Shown here: piece after piece, positions 31,135 to 38,512 of the stretch
How positions within the stretch are numbered: the stretch's first letter is position 1
Layout: each line of letters begins with the position of its first letter
DNA from: an uncultured Clostridia bacterium
GTDB taxonomy: Bacteria; Bacillota; Clostridia; Oscillospirales; Acutalibacteraceae
Direction of reading: 5' to 3'
NCBI GenBank assembly: GCA_945863885.1
Contig: CAMAZY010000003.1
Location: 62,001-126,000, forward strand
Length of the DNA stretch: 64,000 nucleotides
The notes under the pieces: generated by a model
The model's database searches: none
The model's input: only the letters and a program-made list of their open reading frames with translations
Told to the model about the DNA's origin: nothing
Program-made: the position numbers and the translations under genes

Positions 31135-31392
31135 ATGCCTGTCTCAAAGAAGGCGGAGAGGCAGGCCGCTCTGAAGAAACAGCTTGCGCAGGAAATCGCT
31201 ACCCTTTCCGAAAAGCGAAACAGTCTGCAAGGTCAGGTTGAAATCGATAGAGCAGCCAGACAACAGGCGGTTGACCAAAAGGCCGCTCCGTTCCTCCAAA
31301 AGAAGGGCGAACTTCAAAGTCAGCTGGTTGCCGCCATCAACAGAATCAATGCAATTGCTGCTGAATTCGAAAAAGATCCTGAAGAATCCTGA
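31135..31392 (+). CDS. Doubtful small coiled-coil protein
   Basis: 85 codons from the ATG at 31135: MPVSKKAERQAALKKQLAQEIATLSEKRNSLQGQVEIDRAARQQAVDQKAA... Strongly helical with heptad-like spacing, Lys/Glu/Gln rich. The composition looks coding, but there is no proper Shine-Dalgarno and the start sits on a terminator-like hairpin, so it could be the tail of a lost gene. Some mobile-element small proteins look similar; no assignment made. Confidence 0.4.
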   Translation: MPVSKKAERQAALKKQLAQEIATLSEKRNSLQGQVEIDRAARQQAVDQKAAPFLQKKGELQSQLVAAINRINAIAAEFEKDPEES

Positions 31393-31484
31393 TTCCGGTT
31401 CAGGGCGTCCCGCCTTTTCGGTATATGTCTCAACGTCGGGCATCATACCGCTTTCTATGATTTCTCCATTACCCCATAAAACGC

Positions 31485-31516
31485 AATCGCTAAAAGTCTT
31501 CCGGCTTTTAGCGATT
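31485..31516 (-). terminator. Hairpin after the tautomerase gene
   Basis: AATCGCTAAAAG / CTTTTAGCGATT, a 12-bp perfect stem with an 8-base loop. On the minus strand GCGTTTTATGG follows, so it probably ends the tautomerase transcript; it may work in both directions. Confidence 0.7.
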
Positions 31517-31580
31517 GTCTTCTATTATCCCGTTTTCCTCTGTCGTTCAAGCGTCCTTCATGAACCCGATTCACTCCGGA

Positions 31581-31922
31581 TCAGAAATTAAACCCGTTAT
31601 AACCCCAGTGCGAGACTTCTTCGTACTTGACATAGATGCAGTCGGAACGGATACCGAGCGTTTCGCTTATAATATTACATACCGTCTCGGTCATATTATC
31701 GTACTGGGAGTCACTTGCTTTTCCGAAAAGCGCAATATCGACAAAAACAAGCTCCTCGTCGCTTTCGCCCTTGAACCACATACGGCAGTTGTCCTCAAAG
31801 TTCAGCATCAGCCACTGCTCTCCCTTTCCGAGGCAGGTAATGGCTTTTCCGAGCTTTGTTTTCAGTTCGGTTTCGGCTTCTTTTGAAATTGTGGCGGTTG
31901 TTTTCGTGTTGATGAACGGCAT
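31581..31922 (-). CDS. MIF-like tautomerase family protein
   Basis: 113 residues, start MPFINTKTTATIS, giving the N-terminal Pro that is the catalytic base of the tautomerase/MIF superfamily once Met is removed. Length, the strand MLNFEDNCRMWFKG...FVDIALFGKAS and the end YVKYEEVSHWGYNGFNF (MIF ends in WGWNGSTF) match the MIF (phenylpyruvate/dopachrome tautomerase) branch rather than the 60-residue 4-OT branch. Physiological substrate unknown. Single gene with start behind AAGGAGGGC. Confidence 0.9.
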   Translation of the reverse strand: MPFINTKTTATISKEAETELKTKLGKAITCLGKGEQWLMLNFEDNCRMWFKGESDEELVFVDIALFGKASDSQYDNMTETVCNIISETLGIRSDCIYVKYEEVSHWGYNGFNF

Positions 31923-31997
31923 TTTTTAGCCCTCCTTAAGTTTGATAGTATAAATTTATCATATTGCGGATAAAAAATCCATAAAATCATGAAAAAT

Positions 31998-32026
31998 TTG
32001 ACCTTTTATATTTTTTGTGATATAAT
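31998..32026 (+). promoter_or_regulatory. Promoter of the CNNM/CorC gene
   Basis: -35 TTGACC (31998-32003), 17-base spacer, -10 TATAAT (32021-32026). Confidence 0.78.
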
Positions 32027-32093
32027 GATAAATCATTATGCTTTCACAGTATATGAAATTATTTTTTCTTTTTGAAAGGAGTAACAATCCGTT

Positions 32094-33440
32094 ATGGATG
32101 ACCCCGGAAGTATTATCCTGAAACTCGTTTTACTGTTTGTTCTTGTTCTTGTCAACGCATTTTTTGCGATGAGCGAAATTGCAATTATTTCGCTTAACGA
32201 CAATGTCATCGAAAAGAAAGCCGAAGACGGCGTCAAAAAGGCCCGTCAGATTATGAAGCTCACCGAAAACCCGAGCAATTTTCTATCTACCATTCAGATC
32301 GGTGTAACACTTGCCGGATTTCTGACCTCGGCATCGGCTTCTCAAAGCTTTGCGACGATGCTCGCCGGCGCAATTTCCAAATTGAATCTTCCGATTCCGA
32401 CGTCGGTTATCAGCGGCTTTTCCGTTGTAATCATTACCATTATCATGTCCTATTTTTCGCTTGTTTTAGGCGAGCTTGCGCCGAAGCGAATGGCGATGCA
32501 AAAGCCCGAAGCCATCGCATACAAGGTTGTCGGAATTCTTCTTGTTGTGAAAAAGATCACTTCTCCGTTCGTCAAGATTCTTTCCGCTTCAACGAACCTT
32601 ATTGTCCGCCTGTTCGGCTTTGATCCGAACGCCGATGAAGAAGGAGTCACCGAAGAGGAAATCCGCATGATGGTTGACGTCGGTCAGGAAAAGGGCGTTA
32701 TTGAGGATATCCAAAAGGAAATGATTGACAACATCTTCGAATTCGACGATATTGACGTTTCGGATATCATGACGCACCGGACGGATATGTGCGCTGTCGA
32801 GGACACCGACAGTCTTGAAGAGGTCGTTTCAATTTCGATTGAGTACGGTTACTCAAGAATCCCGGTTTTCCACGAGGATCCCGATAACATCATCGGCATT
32901 ATCTATATCAAGGATCTGCTCAAATACGTTTCCGGCTCGCTCCCGAAAGACATCAAGCCTGCGGACGTCATGCGTGAGGCCTATTATGTTCCATTCAGCA
33001 AGAGCTGCGGTCAGCTTTTCAATGAAATGACCGAGAAGCGGATTCAGATGGCGGTTGTTGTTGACGAATACGGCGGCACGGCCGGTATCATTACCATGGA
33101 GGACTTAATCGAAGCCATCGTCGGAAACATCCGGGACGAATACGACGACGAGGACGAGGAAATCGTCGAGGTTGACGAAAATACCTTTACTATTGACGGT
33201 ACGGCGTATATCGAAGAGGTCAACGAGCTTGTCGGCGACGTGATTCCCGAGGGTGATTATGACACCTTAGGCGGCTTCATCATCAGTCAGCTCGGCTTTC
33301 TTCCGAAGGACGGCGACATGAACTGTGTCACCTATGAGAACCTGAAATTTACGATTTTAAACGTTGAGGATAAACGAATCGGAAAGGTCAAGGTTGAAAA
33401 AATGCCGACCGAGAACAGTACTCAGCCGGAAGAAGAATAA
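32094..33440 (+). CDS. CNNM/HlyC-CorC family transporter-like protein
   Basis: 448 residues in the usual order: CNNM/DUF21 membrane domain with about three to four spans (residues ~1-190, LVLLFVLVLVNAFFAMSEIAIISL, LSTIQIGVTLAGFLTSASASQSF, VVIITIIMSYFSLVLGELAPKRMAMQ), tandem CBS domains (~210-330, IFEFDDIDVSDIMTHRTDMCAVE, SRIPVFHEDPDNIIGIIYIKDLL, MAVVVDEYGGTAGIITMEDLIEAIVG) and the C-terminal CorC_HlyC domain (FTIDGTAYIEEVNELVGDVIP, DTLGGFIISQLGFLP). Family members take part in Mg2+ or cation export; the older hemolysin name is not supported by function. Confidence 0.93.
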   Translation: MDDPGSIILKLVLLFVLVLVNAFFAMSEIAIISLNDNVIEKKAEDGVKKARQIMKLTENPSNFLSTIQIGVTLAGFLTSASASQSFATMLAGAISKLNLPIPTSVISGFSVVIITIIMSYFSLVLGELAPKRMAMQKPEAIAYKVVGILLVVKKITSPFVKILSASTNLIVRLFGFDPNADEEGVTEEEIRMMVDVGQEKGVIEDIQKEMIDNIFEFDDIDVSDIMTHRTDMCAVEDTDSLEEVVSISIEYGYSRIPVFHEDPDNIIGIIYIKDLLKYVSGSLPKDIKPADVMREAYYVPFSKSCGQLFNEMTEKRIQMAVVVDEYGGTAGIITMEDLIEAIVGNIRDEYDDEDEEIVEVDENTFTIDGTAYIEEVNELVGDVIPEGDYDTLGGFIISQLGFLPKDGDMNCVTYENLKFTILNVEDKRIGKVKVEKMPTENSTQPEEE

Positions 33441-33446
33441 TCAAAA

Positions 33447-33481
33447 CGGGAATCGGACACAGAAATCCGGTTCCCGAACTT
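33447..33481. terminator. Bidirectional terminator
   Basis: CGGGAATCGGA / TCCGGTTCCCG stem between the convergent CNNM and GH27 genes with AACTTTTATT on the plus side and GTTTTG on the minus side. Confidence 0.8.
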
Positions 33482-34744
33482 TTATTCAAAATAAAATGCT
33501 TTTGCCGCATGGGAATGAAGACTTACCGTAAACGGTGAAGCGGATTTTATCCGTTCTTCCGTCCAAAGCTCAATACCCTTCGGATTATTCTTTATGCCGA
33601 GGCTTTGGGGGTCAATTTCAAGCTTTCCGTCGCTGTCGCCCAAATTGAAAGCGGCAAGATACGTTCCCTTTTCGGCACTGTCGGCGGTCCAGATGACATA
33701 TTCGTTGCCGTCCGGAGCGTTCCACCGCTTTGCCTGCTTGGCACGGCGTGAATTTTTGTGCATTTTCAGTATTTCGGTGTTTGTCAGAAGTCCGAGCGTA
33801 AAGTCGTCGTTCTTCGTCAGCTCCCCGCCTATCATGAGCGGCGAGCGGAATATGGACCAAAGCGTCATCATCGTCATTTGCTCGTCCTTCGTGAAGCGCG
33901 TCCGGTTTTCGGGCGAATAGACCTGATTGATTGCACCGACAGGAAGCATATCTGCGTCCGGGAAGCCGCCTTTTCCGCAAAACGGCGCCCACTTCTCTGC
34001 CCGTTCGAACATGGCATACAGGTCGTCCCACCTGTCCCAGAAGTCGTCGGTCATGCGCCACATATCGGCGTATTTTCCGTACAAATCGGCTTTTTCTAAA
34101 ATTGCAGGACCGGGAGAGAGACTGAGCACCATCTCCCTGCCGCAGTTTTTCACGGCTTCACTTATTAAAATCAACTCGTCCTCGGCGTGAGACAGCTCTC
34201 TTGCGATATCATCGCACTTGATAAAGTCAACGCCCCACGAGGCGTACAGCTCGAAGAGGCTTTCGTAGTATTCCCTTGCGCCCTCTTTCTTGGCATCAAC
34301 GCCGTACATATCGGTATTCCAATGACAGATGTCGTCCGTTTTGGCAATCTCACGGGGCAAGGCGGTACTGTTTTTGATTCCGGTATTGCCGTGAACCGCC
34401 TGTCTCGGAATGCCCCTCATGATATGAATTCCGAATTTCAGCCCTAAGGAATGAACAAATTCCGCAAGTGGAGCGAAGCCCTTGCCGCCGCATGAAGACG
34501 GAAAGCGGTTTTCGGCGGGAATCAGACGGGAATATTCATCCATGCAAAGCGGGGCAAAAGCGTTGTACGAATGCGATTTTGCCGCCGGTTCATACCACTG
34601 AATGTCGACGACGATGTACTCCCAGCCGTAGGGCTTAAGATATTTTGCCATATAGTCGGCGTTTTTTCTGACCGCCTCTTCCGTGACCGCCGCACCGTAG
34701 CAATCCCAGCTATTCCATCCCATAGGGGCTCTTTCAAGCTTCAT
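33482..34744 (-). CDS. Alpha-galactosidase, GH27
   Basis: 420 residues, cytoplasmic (no signal). N-terminus RAPMGWNSWDCYGAAVTEEAVRKNADYMAKYLKPYGWEYIVVD is the GH27 hallmark. The nucleophile Asp is in GVDFIKCDD, the acid/base Asp in MTDDFWDRWDD, and the C-terminal beta domain is present. Hydrolyses terminal alpha-galactosides (raffinose type, galactomannan or host glycans). Divergent from the acyltransferase gene, no transporter adjacent, though a GPH carrier lies 8 kb on. Confidence 0.93.
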   Translation of the reverse strand: MKLERAPMGWNSWDCYGAAVTEEAVRKNADYMAKYLKPYGWEYIVVDIQWYEPAAKSHSYNAFAPLCMDEYSRLIPAENRFPSSCGGKGFAPLAEFVHSLGLKFGIHIMRGIPRQAVHGNTGIKNSTALPREIAKTDDICHWNTDMYGVDAKKEGAREYYESLFELYASWGVDFIKCDDIARELSHAEDELILISEAVKNCGREMVLSLSPGPAILEKADLYGKYADMWRMTDDFWDRWDDLYAMFERAEKWAPFCGKGGFPDADMLPVGAINQVYSPENRTRFTKDEQMTMMTLWSIFRSPLMIGGELTKNDDFTLGLLTNTEILKMHKNSRRAKQAKRWNAPDGNEYVIWTADSAEKGTYLAAFNLGDSDGKLEIDPQSLGIKNNPKGIELWTEERIKSASPFTVSLHSHAAKAFYFE

Positions 34745-34783
34745 TTGTGTCTTCCTTTCCTGTTTTGTTTTCCTTTATTTGTC

Positions 34784-34812
34784 TTGAAAAAATCAGTTTA
34801 GACTTGTATAAT
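34784..34812 (+). promoter_or_regulatory. Promoter of the acyltransferase gene
   Basis: -35 TTGAAA (34784-34789), 17-base spacer, -10 TATAAT (34807-34812), 30 bases before the ATG. Confidence 0.75.
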
Positions 34813-34842
34813 CAATTTATACTCGATCTTCCGGAGGATATC

Positions 34843-35910
34843 ATGATTCTGTTTTTACTGTTTATTATAATGACCGCCTTTGTCGGTCTCAAAGCGGCAA
34901 AGCCCGGCGAATTCTTCGACGACTATATGACAAGAGAAAACACGACCGCCGTAAACGGGCTTTTTGTCCTTTTGATTTTCTTAAGCCACGCCGAAGGATA
35001 CATTCAGGCAAGCGGTGCACTCGACAACGCCTATCTGACCTTTAAAAACAATATGCTTCAGCTCGTTGTGGTATCGTTTTTATTCTATTCGGGCTACGGC
35101 ATCATGGAGTCAATCAAGCACAAAGGACAAGCCTATGTCCGTTCGATTCCGGCAAAACGCTTTTTCAAGGTGTATTACCGTATGGTCATCTGCGTGTGTC
35201 TGTTTATCGTCTTAAACCTGATTCTCAGGCAAAACTACGGCTTAAAAAGAACGCTTCTCGCCTTTACGGGCTGGACGGGCATCGGCAACAGCAATTGGTA
35301 CATTTTCGTCATTCTTGTCTTGTATCTTTTTGTTTTCTTGTCGTTCTCGGTGTTCAGAAAGCATCTTTGGCCGGGCGTAATTATCACGACCGTACTTTCG
35401 GCTGCGCTTGTGCTCGTTCAGATAAAGCTCGGACGAAAGGGCTGGACCTACAATACGGTGATGCTCTTTCCGACCGGCATGATTTTTTCGTTAGCCAAAG
35501 AGCCGTTCGAAAAAATCGTAAAACGAAACGATTCGTTCTGGTTTCTGTCCGTCGGAGCGATTGCCGCCGGCTTTACCGCTCTCCATTATCTTGAGCCGAA
35601 AAACATCGTCACCTATTCCCTTTGGGCAATTTTCTTCATGATGCTTTTAGTCTTGCTCACGATGAAAATTCAGCTTAAGAACCCGATTCTTTCCTGGTTC
35701 GGCTCCCATGTTTTCAGCGTGTATATGCTTCAGCGAATCCCGATGATATTCCTGTCCTATATCGGATTCAACGAAAAAAACAAGTATGCTTTTGTTGCGG
35801 TAAGCTTTGCGGCGACGGTGATTTTATCGTATTTCTTTGAAATGATCACCGAAAAAACCGACGCTCTGCTATTCAAAAAAGCGAAAACGGACAACCGCAC
35901 AAGCGCTTAA
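34843..35910 (+). CDS. Acyltransferase 3 family membrane protein
   Basis: 355 residues from the ATG at 34843, behind CCGGAGGATATC (the track start at 34747 runs through the promoter). About ten membrane spans; the catalytic-type His is in LFVLLIFLSHAEGYIQASG, followed by QLVVVSFLFYSGYGIMESIKHKG, the family's early pattern. AT3 proteins acylate exported sugars, wall or surface glycans. Its stop overlaps the end of the convergent phosphatase gene by four bases. Target unknown. Confidence 0.85.
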   Translation: MILFLLFIIMTAFVGLKAAKPGEFFDDYMTRENTTAVNGLFVLLIFLSHAEGYIQASGALDNAYLTFKNNMLQLVVVSFLFYSGYGIMESIKHKGQAYVRSIPAKRFFKVYYRMVICVCLFIVLNLILRQNYGLKRTLLAFTGWTGIGNSNWYIFVILVLYLFVFLSFSVFRKHLWPGVIITTVLSAALVLVQIKLGRKGWTYNTVMLFPTGMIFSLAKEPFEKIVKRNDSFWFLSVGAIAAGFTALHYLEPKNIVTYSLWAIFFMMLLVLLTMKIQLKNPILSWFGSHVFSVYMLQRIPMIFLSYIGFNEKNKYAFVAVSFAATVILSYFFEMITEKTDALLFKKAKTDNRTSA

Positions 35911-36626
35911 TGTCTTGTGTCGTCCTCAAAGCATTCACAAAACCTTGCGGCAAAGGAAACAGGCTGACCGCCCGCATATAAATGAGACGTATCCCCGAAG
36001 GCATTGATCCGGAAAACGGCAATGCCTTCTTCTCTTTCCTCGGTGATTGCCGTTGTGACACTTGTCGGAAGCGCAACAAAGTTATGCCACAAAAGCATCG
36101 GCGACATACCGATCAGATGAGACAGAATGACGCACTCCACGCCGAAATGACAAAATAGCACGATTTTGTCGTGATTGCTTCTCTCGGCCCGGAAAATCCG
36201 TCCGTCATGAACATAGCCGTGCTTTTTCAAAAGCGCATCGAGTCCGTCACAGACCCGTTTGTATTCCTCTTTAACGTTCACGGTTTTCATCAAGGCAGTA
36301 TCGTACCACTTTTCGCCGTAGTAGTCATCAATTCCCGTCCAGTCAGACGGCAGTCTGTCCCAGCACTGTTCGGGCGGCTTGAGCGGACCTGTTTTCACCT
36401 TTCCCTCAAATTCACGAAGCCAGTCGAGCGTTTCTGCCTTTTTCGAAACAAGCTTCAGCGTATAGGAGGCCGTCTTTTGCGCTCTTCCCAACGGGGAACA
36501 GTAAAAATAGTCGGCGTTTTCCTTTTCCAAGCGTTTTGCCAAAAGCTTCGCTTCTTTTTTGCCCTCTTTTGTAAGAGAGTCAAGCACATAATCCGGGTCG
36601 CCGTGGCGAACGATAATCAACTGCAT
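35907..36626 (-). CDS. Histidine phosphatase family protein
   Basis: 239 residues. Catalytic motif RHG at the N-terminus (MQLIIVRHGDPDY), SPLGRAQKTASYTLK with the second Arg, the acid Glu in LREFEGKV and the second His in VLFCHFGVEC. That is the phosphoglycerate-mutase-like (clade 1) fold. Likely a phosphomonoesterase for a small metabolite; substrate unknown. Convergent with the acyltransferase gene. Confidence 0.9.
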   Translation of the reverse strand: MQLIIVRHGDPDYVLDSLTKEGKKEAKLLAKRLEKENADYFYCSPLGRAQKTASYTLKLVSKKAETLDWLREFEGKVKTGPLKPPEQCWDRLPSDWTGIDDYYGEKWYDTALMKTVNVKEEYKRVCDGLDALLKKHGYVHDGRIFRAERSNHDKIVLFCHFGVECVILSHLIGMSPMLLWHNFVALPTSVTTAITEEREEGIAVFRINAFGDTSHLYAGGQPVSFAARFCECFEDDTRH

Positions 36627-36674
36627 AATCTTTTCCTTTCAGTATTTTGTCAGCAATACACGGGTAAAGGCTTG

Positions 36675-37112
36675 TCACGCAAGTGCACTTAAAATCCGTC
36701 TAAGCGTTCGTTCAAAAGCCCTGTCCTGCTGGGCGGTTCTCTTCGGCGGACCTTTGAGATGCTTTTTGCTCATTCTTGCCTTTTTTGCGGCGTACCGTGA
36801 CGCCAGAAGCGAATCAATATTGAACGCTGTGATTTCAAGTCCGTTCTGTGTCAGCACGCTGCCTTTTTTCGAAAGCACCATCGCCGCAAGGCCGTAATCC
36901 TGCGTCACAACAAGGTCGCCCGATTCAATGAAATTCACAATCGCAAAGTCCGCACTGTCCGCCCCTTTATCGACGGTGACGGTTTCGACGCCGTCAAAAT
37001 GAAATTCATGGCTCGTATCACAAAAAACCACAGCCGGTATGCCGTATTCTTTTGCAACGAAAACGGTCAGCCGCACAACGGGACAGCCGTCGGCATCAAT
37101 CAGGATTCTCAT
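36675..37112 (-). CDS. YaiI/YqxD family (DUF188) protein
   Basis: 145 residues. MRILIDADGCPVVRLTVFVAKEYGIP with the conserved Asp of a PIN/NYN-like nuclease fold, later DYGLAAMVLSKKGSVLTQNG and ending in GPPKRTAQQDRAFERTLRRIL, the family C-terminus. Cellular role not established. 48 bases before the phosphatase gene on the same strand, so possibly co-transcribed. Confidence 0.92.
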   Translation of the reverse strand: MRILIDADGCPVVRLTVFVAKEYGIPAVVFCDTSHEFHFDGVETVTVDKGADSADFAIVNFIESGDLVVTQDYGLAAMVLSKKGSVLTQNGLEITAFNIDSLLASRYAAKKARMSKKHLKGPPKRTAQQDRAFERTLRRILSALA

Positions 37113-37200
37113 ATCGTCTTCACCCTATCATACTTTGTTTTCAGTATATCACAACGAGCCGAAAATGCAAGTGAGAATATGAATGTCAAATCAAAACTGA

Positions 37201-37234
37201 AAAAAATCCCCGCAGACGCACCGTTCTGCGGAGA
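37201..37234 (-). terminator. Terminator of the DUF2804 gene
   Basis: Minus strand TCCGCAGA / TCTGCGGGGA stem followed by TTTTTTTCAG, 34 bases after the stop. Confidence 0.9.
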
Positions 37235-37267
37235 ATCAATTTTTACACGGCTTCGGCCGTCAGTCGA

Positions 37268-38326
37268 TCAGAATCGCAGGCTCTTATCCTCACCGATGCC
37301 ATACATTCCGTCGAGTATGTATTTGTTGCCGTCGGGGTCACAGACAAAGCCCGAAAGCTCTCCGAACGTGATGTGGTAATTGATGTCAATAACGCCCGCC
37401 GGAACACGCATCAGGAAGCGGTCGCCAATATCAAAAATAATATCGGTCATTCCGTAAACGTCCTTGATCCGCCATTTGTTATAGCTTAAATGCTCAAAGC
37501 GCACGGGGGTCAGAAGCGTTGTCCTGCCCTCGAACCAGATCAGGTTTTCGTTGTAGTCATTCTGGTTAACGGACTGATTTCTTGTCAGGTTGAAGCCGAA
37601 ATACTGCATCTTGCCGTCAATCTCTTTTTTACCCATAGTCGTTACCCAATCGTAGTGCGACTTATACGGATAATAGCCTCTGTGGTCGTCGATGATGGCG
37701 GTGCTGTTTTCGTCGGCTTCGTAGCGTTTGCCGTTGACCTCGATATAGCCTGTGACCTTAAAGAGATCCTTTTGAGAATAAAGCGGTCTGTTGTCGCCGA
37801 ACGGAATCGAAACAATGCTCGGAAGCGAAACCCGGTCAAGCTGAACGTCATAGCTGATGCAGCCGCTCTTGTCATCGCTTGCCGTACCTCTTACAAAGGC
37901 CTGCCCTTTTTCAAAAAAGTTGCTGCAGCGGAAATGAACCACCTTGCCCCTCGATTCGGTCGGATCGCCGTTGAGCAGTGTCTTTGAAATTACGGCGTCT
38001 TTTTTCGGGAGCATATCCTGCCAATAGATCAGCTTTCTCTTCGCTTTATCATAGCAGATTGTAAGTCCGGTACCAAAAATACCCATATCGCACACAGCGG
38101 TCAGCACGATTATGTCCTGAAAATGAAGTTCAATTGCCTCCCAAAGAGTAAGGCGAAGCTTGTTAAAGGCGTTCGGAAGCGCAGACGGACGGTCAACGCT
38201 CAAGAAATCCATTCTTTGAAATTCCTTGTCAAAGGTTCCGAAATAAGCTCTTCCGCTCGGATCGACAATGTTCGTCGGCGTCGGCACCGCTTTTCTTTTT
38301 TCGGAAAGCACATCATTAAAGTTCAT
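37268..38326 (-). CDS. DUF2804 family protein
   Basis: 352 residues from the ATG at 38326, behind AAAAGGAGAG. Beta-rich protein of the DUF2804 family, with the characteristic FNKLRLTLWEAIELHF near the start, then SNFFEKGQAFVRG, HRGYYPYKSHYDWVTT and FGFNLTRNQSVNQNDYNENLIW. The lipocalin-like shape of relatives (AttH-like) suggests binding of a lipid-like or hydrophobic ligand; function is not established. No signal peptide. Expressed from a promoter divergent from the ABC exporter. Confidence 0.85.
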   Translation of the reverse strand: MNFNDVLSEKRKAVPTPTNIVDPSGRAYFGTFDKEFQRMDFLSVDRPSALPNAFNKLRLTLWEAIELHFQDIIVLTAVCDMGIFGTGLTICYDKAKRKLIYWQDMLPKKDAVISKTLLNGDPTESRGKVVHFRCSNFFEKGQAFVRGTASDDKSGCISYDVQLDRVSLPSIVSIPFGDNRPLYSQKDLFKVTGYIEVNGKRYEADENSTAIIDDHRGYYPYKSHYDWVTTMGKKEIDGKMQYFGFNLTRNQSVNQNDYNENLIWFEGRTTLLTPVRFEHLSYNKWRIKDVYGMTDIIFDIGDRFLMRVPAGVIDINYHITFGELSGFVCDPDGNKYILDGMYGIGEDKSLRF

Positions 38327-38362
38327 GGTATTTCTCTCCTTTTGGTAATATCGTTTAATAAT

Positions 38363-38390
38363 ATTATACATCAGTCAAAAAAAATGTCAA
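38363..38390 (-). promoter_or_regulatory. Promoter of the DUF2804 gene
   Basis: Minus strand -35 TTGACA (38385-38390), 16-base spacer, -10 TATAAT (38363-38368). Confidence 0.75.
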
Positions 38391-38399
38391 CTGTTGACA
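38385..38399. promoter_or_regulatory. Inverted repeat between divergent promoters
   Basis: TGTCAAC-T-GTTGACA, a 15-base near-perfect palindrome lying on the minus-strand -35 and just before the plus-strand promoter. It may be an operator shared by the DUF2804 gene and the ABC exporter, although back-to-back -35 boxes would by themselves create such symmetry. Confidence 0.45.
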
Positions 38400-38408
38400 A
38401 GGTTTAAG

Positions 38409-38438
38409 TTGACTGGATGCTGTTAGGCATGATATAAT
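38409..38438 (+). promoter_or_regulatory. Promoter of the ABC exporter genes
   Basis: -35 TTGACT (38409-38414), 18-base spacer, -10 TATAAT (38433-38438), about 75 bases before the ATG. Confidence 0.7.
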
Positions 38439-38512
38439 TCTTTCGCCTCAGCAATCCCAAAATATCAGACTGCTTCAACCCGGTCTGAGAAAAAGAAAGG
38501 AATTGCAAAAAA

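Larger units (their letters stand above)
31092..31580. other. Region between the ImmA gene and the tautomerase gene
   Basis: 489 bases. It has a small hairpin right after the ImmA stop (ACGGG-TTTGT-CCCGT-TTT, 31117-31135), one doubtful coiled-coil ORF (see next entry) and a strong hairpin at 31485-31516. Nothing else recognised. Confidence 0.55.

Noticed and set aside
29772-31392. Phage or ICE regulatory module (XRE-ImmA)
   Set aside because: No integrase, excisionase, replication, structural or conjugation genes are in the surrounding 10 kb; treated as a stand-alone pair.
38385-38399. Certain operator call for TGTCAACTGTTGACA
   Set aside because: Kept only as a low-confidence site, because two facing TTGACA boxes produce the same symmetry by chance.
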